A stretch of DNA of 64,000 nt. Source: Dastarcus helophoroides. Its lineage: Eukaryota; Arthropoda; Insecta; Coleoptera; Bothrideridae. Each line of letters starts with the position of its first letter. Position 1 is the stretch's first letter. The stretch lies in contig CM053337.1 in the NCBI GenBank assembly GCA_028583605.1, positions 11,102,969-11,166,968 on the forward strand, written 5' to 3'. Both the position numbers and the translations under genes were made by a program. Below are positions 44,881 through 54,480 of this stretch, in pieces. The notes below the pieces were generated by a model that ran no database searches, had not been told where the DNA came from, and worked only from the letters and a program-made list of their open reading frames with translations.

Positions 44881-45464
44881 AGAAAACGAAATTTCGAAAA
44901 GTCAAGAATTTCCAAGATTCGAAATTTTAAGAAAATGTCGAAACTTAAAAAAGGTTGAAATTTTAAAGTCAAAAATTTGAAAAAACAATCGAACTTTTGA
45001 AAAAATATCGAAATGAGATTTTCAAAAATTATCGAAATTTTCGACCTTTTTTGAAATTTTCGAAAATTCGGAATCGAAATTTTTGAAAAAATCTGAGTTT
45101 TAAAAATTTCGACCTTTTTTGAAAATTTCGAAATCTTTGAAACTCAGATTTATTCGACAATTTTGATTATTTTTGAAATTTTCGAAATTTTCAAAAAAAG
45201 TCGAAAAACATCGAAGTTTTGAGAAAAAGTCAACAATTTCTAAAAGAGTAAAAATTTTGAAGAAAGAAGTCCTATTTAATTCTGAAATAAAATCTTGAAA
45301 AATCCCAACCTTTAAAACAAACTGGAAGCTTAACTGAAATTATTCAAAGTCAAAATAAAAAGAAAACCGAAATTTTGAACAGATGCAGCCATTTTTTAAT
45401 AATGTCCAAATTTTGAAAAAGTCAAAAATTTGGAAAAAGCTAGATTTAAAAAAAAAGTCAAAAT

Positions 45465-45560
45465 GTGTCCGAATATACCATTGAGCGCCCTATATGATTT
45501 CTTTCTTTGGGGACGCCCTATACCGATTGGGAAGTCCTGTTTATGCAAAGAGAAAAAAAA
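45465..45560 (+). pseudogene. Possible transposase relic (DFFLWG motif)
   Basis: A 30-codon frame reads PNIPLSALYDFFLWG, then RPIPIGKS. It resembles the PRSPDLTPxDFFLWG signature of insect mariner-like and related DDE transposases. Nothing else of the protein is visible on either side and the match is short, so it is only a suggestion. Confidence 0.3.
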
Positions 45561-45909
45561 TTCAAAAGTATGTTTTTTATTTATTTTTATAAAAACTATA
45601 TTTTTTTAAATTTTGTGTCCACAATAAAAATGTAATTGTGCTTTATGAAATTCAATTTATAAATTTGTAACCCCAAAATTTAAATTAGGTTTCGTTTAAA
45701 CTTTACCCAACATTTCCATGTATTTTAAATCTTCTACCATGCGAGACTTTAATCGTGAAAGATCGACTTTAAAATCAAAGTTTTGGAAAATTTGTTTTTT
45801 TTTTTATTTTATTTTTGGTGGAACGGATTTGTTCTTGGTTATCTTCAAAAACTGATATAAAAATGTTGTTTCCTAAAACCAAGAAATATTAAAAATGCAA
45901 CAAAAGTTG

Positions 45910-45950
45910 TTCTAACGCGTTTCGATAGCCGAGCTAGCATCTTCAGAGAA
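45910..45950 (-). ncRNA. Hammerhead-like module in copy e, left arm
   Basis: Minus strand: TTCT (45950-45947), CTGAAGA (45946-45940), T (45939), stem-loop II GCTAGC-TCG-GCTATC with one mismatch (45938-45924), GAAA (45923-45920), CGCGT (45919-45915), T (45914), AGAA (45913-45910). Compared with copy d (CTCT/AGAG), stem I here is TTCT/AGAA: both sides changed together, keeping the pairing. Confidence 0.48.
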
Positions 45951-45968
45951 ATACTACACACGCAGTAT

Positions 45969-46001
45969 CTCTCTGAATATGACTATCGAAACGCGTTAGA
46001 A
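45969..46001 (+). ncRNA. Broken hammerhead-like module in copy e, right arm
   Basis: Plus strand: CTCT, CTGAATA, T, GACTATC (stem II reduced by deletion), GAAA, CGCGT, T, AGAA. The core G8 is T, stem II is lost and stem I is mispaired. Certainly inactive; useful as a decayed relative. Confidence 0.45.
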
Positions 46002-46064
46002 CAACTTTTGTTGTATTTTTTAATCTTTCTTGTTCTCAGGGGACAAGATTTGTATATCAATTAA

Positions 46065-47500
46065 GTAATGTTTTTTTTTTTATTTCAGGAACAAAATCAA
46101 AAGTTTTGAAATTGAATTTTTTATGTTAATCAAAAGAAGCTTCAAATTTTAGAAATTTTATGAAACATAAATTACGAACTTATCAATAATGTTGAGTTCA
46201 GAATCCCCGTGGTACATCTACTGTTGCATTTACTGTGTTTTCAACTTTCAACGTGTTTTGTGTTTTAAAGTTAATCAAACCTAAGTTACCGAATACCAAA
46301 CTCCGTGAATAAATAGAACCGAGTTTCATTACCTTGGGCGGTATGGAACCGTCTTAAAGCAGACAACAATTGTAATTTAGTTTATTTTTTACTTGTGCAA
46401 AAACCAGTGATGGAACAAATAATTCCTTAATTAGGCAGCCGCGTGCGTTACGCAAAACATGCGTAACCTTGTCTCGTTACTCGCTACCCGAGCCCTAAAG
46501 TCGCTTTTGTAGTTACTTAATTATTCATGAAGTAAATTGGTAATTAGTCGACGTCGCAGTGCCGAAACCGAGCGCGCGATGTCGCAACGGCCCAAGGTGA
46601 GCGGTCTTGCCGAACGGATGCGATTTCGTGAAGGCCCCAACGTCTTTCCTAAACATTACCGGAAGAATCCATCAGCGTCTGGGGCGTTGCGAAATCGCCG
46701 TGCTCTCGTTACAGTTATTCCATATCGAAAAATGCTTATCGAAATGAATTCCTATGGTCTGGGACCACCGTTAATGCGATCTGCTCGAATACACAATCTG
46801 CGTGCCGTGTGAAGATTGTTATAATTTCATATTTCACGTAGAGCGATTACGGATTGCGGTGGACTCGGGACGGTTTTCAGGCCTGACGCCTCGCGCTGTT
46901 GGCGTGTAAAAAACACGTCGATGATTTTTTCGATTCGGCGGATTCGCCCGCCACCTGGTTGTGCAACTCTATCGTTGTTATTACTAAAGCTGGTGGACCT
47001 TAAAGCTTTAATTTACTTATTAGAGTTTTGAAGTATACACGCGCAAAATTAGCAAAAAATTCAAAATTTATCAATTTTTCATTGATGGCGTGGGCGCGGG
47101 CAAGCTGTTTACATCGATTACCAATATTTTAACGAATGGGTAACTTTTGTTTGTTTAATTAGTAAATAAATGGGTTTCAACATGTAGTGATTTCACGCAA
47201 ATGCTATGTTCATTGGCAAGATCTGGTAACACTTCCTTTTGCACCATCAACCTTCACACACTTCTCTTATCTTCAGCATCTACGCGAAGAAGTTACTCTT
47301 ACACTGCAGACGTTGGACAATCGAATACGTTCGTCGTTTCGTTCCCGGACAATTCGTAAACGTATAAACTTATTTTATGTTAATCATATGTCACTCAAAA
47401 CGCGAGTGTTGATTATATGGTGACTGACCTTGAAACTATCAACAAGAGAAGTTGTCAAAGAACGTCGTATTTTGCTGACCTGCTGATTTGGTGACAAAGG
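46065..47500. other. Island of ordinary-complexity sequence, CpG-rich at 46540-46950
   Basis: Mixed-composition island. The 46430-46950 part is GC- and CpG-rich for this window. A frame at 46537-46812 (92 codons) has no known domain. Inside it ATG at 46579 (MSQRPK) is followed directly by a donor-like AAG|GTGAGC at 46597, so a short first coding exon is conceivable but unproven. Nothing recognised at 46950-47500. Confidence 0.4.
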
Positions 47501-47560
47501 CATCGCGATTTAGAAATTTTCCCCTATCGCGCCTAAGCACCTCTTTTATTCTTCTAGGCC

Positions 47561-47848
47561 AATGTTTCCCAAAATGTCGACATCTGTGTACCCTTTCCAT
47601 AAATTTTTTCGATGTTGAGTATCCCTCGAGCATTCTTGTACAAACCAATAAATTAATGAGAAAGTTTGTTTTTCTGTCTGTCTATTGAACGTATAAATGA
47701 ATTTGAACAAAACATCATTCTGCAATCTGCACGAACCCTTTAAAGCGCAAACCAATTAAATTAGTTTATCCAAACAATTAATTTTTAATTATTGAGTCAT
47801 CTGAAGTCGCCCAGTACAGCCCGTAACCTCAACAAAATCTCCCCTTAC
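47561..47848 (+). mobile_element. MITE family Z, copy 1
   Basis: Similar along its length to 63154-63478 in opposite orientation. Shared strings (this strand): TTTCCCAAA, GTCGACATCTGTGT, AACGTATAAA, TTCTGCAATCTGCACGAAC, TTTATCCAAACAATTAATTT and CTGAAG. The GTTTCCCAAA terminus is typical of hAT-type MITEs. Directly next to it (47849 on) is CAGTGGCGGCTCGCG, which looks like one end of a different hAT-like element with no matching second end. Several overlapping frames on both strands are spurious. Confidence 0.7.
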
Positions 47849-47930
47849 CAGTGGCGGCTCGCGTAAAGGCACTATGGAAGTGCAGCACCCCCAACGTCCA
47901 CTTGATAACATTTAATGTGATGAGTCATTT
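47849..47930 (+). mobile_element. Possible solitary hAT-like element end
   Basis: Starts CAGTGGCGGCTCGCG and contains GCAGCACCCCCAACG. CAGTGGCGGCTCG is a terminus I associate with hAT-like repeats in animals. No opposite end or target duplication was seen, so it is a fragment at best. Confidence 0.35.
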
Positions 47931-48495
47931 CGAGTTTTTCAGAATTTTAATTTTTCGGTTATTTTAAGCTTTTTGTAAATTTTGCTTTTCTTTCGATAAC
48001 TTTGGATTATTTTTGAAAATTTGACCGAGAATTTCAACTCTTTTCGATAACATCGAGTTTTTTTTTTAATTAAATTATTTAAAATATCAATTTGTTTCAA
48101 AATTTTAACTTCTTGTCAGAATCTGGAGTGTTTTTTTTTTGGGAACTTGGAGTTTTTCCTCAAAATTTCGATTCTTTTAAAATGTTTGTTTTTTTAAAAA
48201 TTTTAACTTTTGACAGTTTCGACTATTCCGCAAATTTCTATTTGTTTGAAAATTTCAATTAAAAATTTCGATCCTTCAAGTTAAAATTTTTACACAAATT
48301 TGTTTTTTTTAAATGTTGACATTTTTTCCAAATTTTCATTTCTTGCTGCGTTTTAAAAAATATCGAGTTTCTTGAAAATTGGTCTTTTTTACAAAATTTC
48401 GATTCTTTTAACATTTTTCAATTTTTTTTAAATTTCCTTCGGCTTTCTTTGCTGTTTTTTCCGACTTTCAATATTTTTTTAAAATGAAAACTTTT
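47930..48495. repeat. T-rich degenerate array
   Basis: AAATTTCGACTTTTT-type sequence, T-rich on +. No gene seen. Confidence 0.72.
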
Positions 48496-48596
48496 TCAGG
48501 CGCGTTTGGCCATTTTGGATATGGAATAAACTTATAGTTTCGCGTTATTGTCACTCTAATTTCAAATTTCAAACATTTGTACTGTTAACATTAGAT

Positions 48597-50690
48597 AACA
48601 TAAGTAAAATGCAAAATACAAAAAAAAATACAAAATACAAAGTGCAAAATACAAAAAATACAAAGTACAAAATAAAAAATACAACATATAAAAAAATACA
48701 AATTACAAATTACAAAATACAGCATACAAAAAATACAAAATACTACAAGAAATACAAAATATAAAATAAAAAAATACAACAAACAATACATAAAAATACA
48801 AAATATAAAATACAACATACAAAAAATACAAAATGCACAATACAAATGACAAAAAATACAACATACAAAATGTAAAAAATACAAAGTACAACATGCAATT
48901 TACAAAATACAAAAAATTCCACATACAACATACAAAATACAAAAAATACAAAATACAACATACAAAATGCGAATACAAAATATAATATACAAAAGACAAA
49001 AAATTCAACATACAACATATAAAATACAAAAAGTACAAAATACAACATACAAAATACAAAATACAAAAAACACAAAATACAAATTACAAAATACAAAACA
49101 CAAAGTACAAAACACGAAAGACAGCATACAAAAAAATACAAAATATAAAATACACAATTACAAAAAATACAAAATGCAATTTACAAAATACAAAAAATTC
49201 AACATACAACATACAAAAAATACCAAATATAACATACAATATACAAAAGACAAAAAATTCAACATACAACATACAAAATACAACATGAAAAATACAAAAA
49301 ATACAAAATACAAATTATAAAATACAAAACACAAAGTACAAAATACAAAAATTCAAAATACAACAAACAAAAATTGCACAATACAAATTACAAAAAATAC
49401 AACATATAAAATGCAAAGAATACAAAAAATTTAACATACAACATACAAAATGCAAAAAATACAAAATACAAAAAATGCAAAATGCAACATACAAAATACA
49501 ATATACAAAAAATACAACATAAAAACTACAAAATACAACATACAAAGTACAAAATACAACGTTTAGTAATTTTATTTAACATTTCTGCGACCAATAAGAA
49601 TACAACATACAAAATACTGTACACTCTACTAAACATTAGACCATATTAAAGTGTATATTTCATTATCAATAAATATTAGATTTGTTTCCACACGATACAA
49701 ACTACAGAACATGCAATTTACAAAATACAAAAAATTCAACATACAACATACAAAATACAAAAAATACCAATTACAACATATAATATACAAAAGACAGAAA
49801 ATTTAACATACAACATACAAAATACAACATAAAAAATACAAAATACAACATACAAAATACAAATTATAAAATACAAAGCACAAAGTACAAAATACAAAAA
49901 ATACAAAATGCAGCATACAAAAATATAAAAATACACAATACAAATTACAAAAAATACAACATAAAAAATGCAAAGAATACAAAAAATTCAACATACAATA
50001 TACAAAAAATACAACATACAAAAAATACAAAATACAACATACCAAATACAAAAAAATACAAATTACAAAATACAAAACACAAAGTACAAAACATAAAAAA
50101 TACAAGATACAAAAAATACAAAATACGACATACAAAAAATACACAATTACAAAATACAACATACAATTTACAAGATACAAAAAATTCGACATACAACATA
50201 CAAAATACCAAATACAACATACAATATACAAAAGACAAAAAATTCAACATACAACATACAAAATACAACATAAAAATTACAAAATACAAATTATAAATAC
50301 AAAACAAAGTATAAAATACAAAATACAAAAAATAAACAATAGCAATTTCAAAAAATACAACATACAAAATGCAAAAAATACAAAAAATTCAACATACAAC
50401 ATACAAAAAATTTAAAATACAAATTATAATACACAAAACATAAACTACAAAATACAAAAAATACAAAATGCAACATACAAAAAATACAAAAATACACAAT
50501 ACAAATTACAAAAAATACAACATACAAAATGCAAAGAACACAAAAAATTCAACATACAACATACAAAATACAAAAAGTACAAAATACAAAAAATGCAAAA
50601 TGCAACATACAAAATACAAAAAATACAAAATACAAAAAATACAACATAAAAACTACAAAATACAACATACAAAGTACAAAATACAACGTT
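48597..50690. repeat. ATACAAAATACAAC minisatellite
   Basis: A ~2.1-kb tract of variants of ACAACATACAAAATACAAAA, with no G/C-rich content. Overlapping long frames (F/C/Y/I-rich on minus, Y/K/N/T/Q-rich on plus) are artefacts of a sequence that rarely forms stop codons. Confidence 0.94.
49561..49702 (+). repeat. Segmental duplicate of 50688-50830
   Basis: About 140 bp (GTTTAGTAATTTTATTTAAC through ACACGATACAAACTACAGA) nearly identical to 50688-50830. The identity extends at least 50 bp leftward into the minisatellite (AACATAAAAACTACAAAATA and more), so a segment was duplicated at a spacing of 1127 bp. The left copy is cut off after CTACAGA and runs back into the ATACAAA array. Confidence 0.93.
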
Positions 50691-50974
50691 TAGTAATTTT
50701 ATTTAACATTTCTGCGACCAATAAGAATACAACATACAAAATACTGTACACTCTACTAAACATTAGACCATATTAAAGTGTATATTTCATTATCAATAAA
50801 TATTAGATTTGTTTCCACACGATACAAACTACAGATATAAAAAGGTAGGTCAATTTTACAGAATTTATTTTCAAATATTTCCAATATTCTGACTTGTTTA
50901 CTAGTATGGGTTCGAACTGCAATACTTTCCTAGTTTTAAGTTTTCACTTTTGTCGGCAGTCTCCAAGACTGTCC

Positions 50975-52400
50975 AATTTTTTGATTTAGGTTTTCTTCAA
51001 AATTGTTACTTTTTTTGTTAATTGCGATCTTTGTAAATCTCGAAATTTTTCGAAGTTTTTGATTATTTTTGTCAACTTTATTTTACAATTTTAAATTTTT
51101 AAAAAAAAGTTGCTACTTTTTTAAATTTGTGATTTTTTAAATCTTGGCTTTTTAAAATTTCAATTATATTTCGATTTAAATTTCGACATTGTTTGAAATT
51201 TTTAATTACATTTTCGTTAACCATGTCTCAAATATTTTGAGATATTTTAAAACTCGTTCTTTTTCCAAAATTTCGAATTATTTTATCGGCTTTTTGCAAG
51301 GTTGTTGTTTTTTTTAATTTTGGACCTTTTAAATAACTTAATTTTTAAGAGACCAATAAAATTAAAATTTCAACTTTTTTTTATTTCTACTAAAAATTTT
51401 TGACATTTAAAAAAAATGTTCTAATTTTTCCAAATTACAACTATCTAAACTGCAAAATTTAAAATGTTTAATATATCCACTTGTTTTTTAAAACTTGAAC
51501 ATGTTCGACATTTTTTTTTAAATTTAGACTTTTATAAATTGGAATTTTTGTTTTGATAATATTTTCTTGATATTTTTTTAAATCTTGATGATTTCTAAAA
51601 TCGTAGGCAATTTTTGAAAATTTTAACTTACAGATTTTTGATATTCTCTGTATTTTCTTTGTGAAGTATTAGTGTTTCTACTCATGTTTTATTGGCTTTT
51701 TCTTCGCCAGTTACTCCTTTCACAATTCAGATATAGATTTTTAAAAAATCTCGATTTCAATTCAACTGAACTAATAAAATAATGGCTTTTCAAAATTTTA
51801 GAATTTTTTTCAAAATTTTAACTGATAAAAATTTCAAATTTTTTTACAAATGTTTCGCCTTATTTCAAAGTTTTTACTTCTTAGAACATTTGGAGTTTTT
51901 TTTCAAAAGTTTACTATATTTTATTATTTTATTTTAAAATTGTCAAACTTATGAATCTTACGTTTTTCTCAAGATTTCGATTATAAACTCAAAATTTCAA
52001 TATTTTTCGCAATTTCGAACCTTTAATTTGAAATGCGAAGTTGTTTTTATTGCATTCATTAACTTGGAAACAAGTTATTTTTTAGATGTTTCTTCAATTA
52101 AATTTTCGAAATTACGACTTCTTACAAAAAATTTCGGGAAATATTTTTTTTTATAATTGTGGGTTGTTTCAACGATTTTTCTGAAATTTCCAATTTACAT
52201 TTTCATTTTTCTTCTATTCTTAAATTTATAGATATTTCGGTTATTTTTAAATTTTCGACCGTAGTCTAAACTTTTCAAGTTTGAGGTCTATTTTGTTTTT
52301 TATAAATTCAAAATTTTCTTTTCACAACTCCATATATGCACACTTAATAGTTGTAGATTTTCTTAAAATTTAAGGTTATTTTTTAGAAATTTTGATTTAT
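50975..52400. repeat. T-rich degenerate array
   Basis: AAATTTCGACTTTTT-type low-complexity sequence. No higher-order unit was obvious. No gene seen. Confidence 0.75.
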
Positions 52401-52424
52401 TTTAATGCTAACAAAACCAGAAGG

Positions 52425-52605
52425 GGACAGAACAAGCCCCTGCGGCATCCCCAAATGAATCGAAATGTCTCCGAAGACCATGAACTACAAACTTCTGTCA
52501 TTTAGGAAACTAGGTATCAAATGGGAATTTTCCACATATTTCTTGTACCACACTTTGGTAAATACATCTAGGCCCTGATGCCTGAAATAATTTGTCGAGA
52601 AGATT
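52425..52605 (-). pseudogene. Degenerate non-LTR reverse transcriptase fragment
   Basis: On the minus strand: DVFTKVWYKKY, then SFLNDRSL, a stop, FMVFGDISIHLGMPQG and LVLSPSGF. These correspond to the KAFDxVWHxxL, SFLxxRxxxVxVxG and GxPQGSVLSPxLF motifs of jockey/I-like non-LTR retrotransposons in the right order and spacing. At least one stop and loss of everything beyond the PQG box show it is dead. Confidence 0.75.
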
Positions 52606-53420
52606 TTTTTTAATGAGCTTATTCCAGTTAAACTGCCACCAATCGAATTTCATATTTTTTAAAATACAACGCCTCGTATCTGTACAAATTTATTGGCCAA
52701 ACCTCGCACTGTGGCGTTTAGTTGATTTTTCCTTGCAGTTTTTATCTCACGAAAGAATTTTATCGCGATCTCTTGGCGTTCTTCAAATCACATCACAAAA
52801 GTTTATGCAGTGAAAGTAGCGTCAGAATTTTACTGTTACCTTCCCATAATGTTATTTCGATTATTCGAAACCAACGCATTAAATTTCGCCTTTGTCCGAC
52901 AAAACGCAACAACAGTTATCTAAAGCCAAAGTTAGTTCAACCGAAAATATAGTTAGTGTGATGTACCAAAATCGATTCCGTTCGACGTTAGACAATGAAA
53001 TATTGCCAGTTGATTGCGCCTTTATGGATTAAGTGTGCATTATGTGTGATTGCGTTAGTTTTTTTCTAGCGTAACTTTAATAACTGCACCAGTAATTTAT
53101 ATACTTACTCTTCGTTCTACCGCAAAATAAATATTGAATACCAGGTGTGTTCAATTAAATTAAAATAGTTACTAGTTCGATAAATAGCGCCATAAGTTTA
53201 TTTTCTCTCTTTCTTTTATTTAACGCCGGTATCTTATTCGTACATCGTCAAATATCTAACTTAGGGGCTATTCGTTTCTCGTCTCTATTTATTTACGTAA
53301 CTCCGCTCAAAAAATTCGACTTCTAGAGAGGTCTGGAACGAACATCCCGTCACCTATGTATGAGTAAATCCATTTCGAGAATAAATTTTGGAAAATAGAC
53401 AGCCGAAGTTTTCATAGACA
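52606..53420. other. Island of ordinary-complexity sequence, no gene recognised
   Basis: Mixed composition. Frames at 52592-52813 and 52722-52952 overlap in different phases and show no known domain. Part may be further decayed retroelement. Confidence 0.45.
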
Positions 53421-53825
53421 CATAAAAGATAAAATTTTGTAAACTAGAAAAAATTTCAAAATTAAAATAAAAAATCCAAATTTTGAAAATTGTAAGAAAG
53501 TCGACATTTTCAGAAAATTGGAGAATTTTAAAAAAATCCGAAATTTTCAAAACAATTTCAATTTTTTTTAATGTGAAAAGTAGATTACGTAAAGTTCAAA
53601 AATAGTCAAAATTTTGAAAAAAGGTCAAGATTTAAGAAAAATTAAAAAATTTTCAGTTAAATAGTCAAATTTTCGGAAAGTCTAAATCGAAAAGCCAAGG
53701 TTATCAGAAAAGTTAAAATTTTCAAAGAAAAGTCAAAAGTTTGGATAATATTCAAAAAAAATCAAACATTTCATCAAAGACTTTGACTTAAATGTTTGGC
53801 TTAATTTTGACATAATTTTCAGAAA
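53420..53825. repeat. Short A-rich degenerate array
   Basis: GTCGAAATTT-type sequence between two islands. Nothing else seen. Confidence 0.65.
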
Positions 53826-53829
53826 AGCC

Positions 53830-54480
53830 CTGAATAATTTGGATTTCGACTTAGCGATTTCTCGCTTCTGAAGATCTGCCACCCGCAACCGAGATTTTAG
53901 GTAAAGTTGCGAAACACCTAGAAAAAGCGCAACAAAACGTTCCCCTTGTAATTAAGTTTTTAAATGAGTGCGAGCTGTTGGGAATTTTAAAAACCATTTC
54001 TAAAGCGGACTGATTATTACCCTTATACCGCTGCCTATTTCAACATCACACGCTAGCCGGCTCGTAAAACGCGTCCTCGCATTCAGGGTTAACTCGTGTA
54101 TTTACCAGACCATAAAGGGTTGACAAATTAAAGAATATATTTCCCACGAATGCGTGAGAAATCAAAAAAGCTGGACGGCGTTTTTATTTGTCGCAAAAAT
54201 GGGAATCTGCATAAGATGCGAAGTGTGACCAATCGACGGAAATCGTTTAATGAGCTCCAGAATCATAAAATAACTCGCGACGCGTCGTGGTAGATCATAT
54301 TTCAGTATTTTATTATTGATGGATGGTGGCTTGACGAAAGACAAAAACGTCCAAGTTTTAATAATCATGAATCGCACCTTTCAGGTTTTTATATAAAAGT
54401 TACAAAACGTTTCGTCCTTATTAATTACAGTATTTTCGTACGGAACGAACGCACAATCTTACTAAAGAAAAAAACAATTA
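53830..54480. other. Island of ordinary-complexity sequence, no gene recognised
   Basis: About 650 bp of mixed composition including CpGs. No protein-like frame with a domain and no RNA gene seen. Confidence 0.45.

Larger units (their letters stand above)
43855..45460. repeat. A-rich degenerate array
   Basis: GTCGAAATTT-type sequence, A-rich on +, with the fold-back copy d inside. Around 45030-45180 a short inverted patch (TTTCGACCTTTTTTGAAA) occurs. No gene seen. Confidence 0.76.
45815..46062. mobile_element. Fold-back family Y, copy e (full head-to-head element)
   Basis: The most complete copy: left arm TTGGTGGAAC, TTCTTGGTTATCTTCAA, AAACCAAGAAATATTAAA, CAACAAAAGTTGTTCTAACG; a centre ACTACACACGCAGT; and an inverted right arm CGTTAGAACAACTTTTGTTG, TTTTTAATCTTTCTTG, CAGGGGACAAG. 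Each arm carries a hammerhead-like module, one on each strand. The right arm stops before the outer GGTTATC/TTCCACCAA part. Arms have diverged from each other, so the copy is not recent. Confidence 0.9.
48498..50970 (+). mobile_element. Repeat family X, copy 3 with ~2-kb minisatellite centre
   Basis: Left block AGGCGCGTTTGGCCATTTT, TGGATATGGAATAAA, AGTTTCGCG, TGTTAACATTAGA and right block ATTATCAATAAATATTAGA, TTCCACACGATACAAACTAC, TTTCCAATATTCTGACTTG, TTTACTAGTATGGG, GTCGGCAGTCTC match copy 1 (2205-2570). Where copy 1 holds CACGTGTGACCAT repeats, this copy holds an ATACAAA-type minisatellite. The pre-terminal block occurs twice (49561-49702 and 50688-50830). Confidence 0.78.

Noticed and set aside
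47439..47755. Two overlapping minus-strand frames of 69 codons resembling a frame at 63255-63515
   Set aside because: The similarity comes from the shared MITE in opposite orientation, not from a protein; the frames are not conserved between the copies.
48591..50776. Overlapping frames rich in F/C/Y/L (minus) or Y/K/N/T/Q (plus)
   Set aside because: Products of the ATACAAA minisatellite, not proteins; several overlapping phases are equally open.
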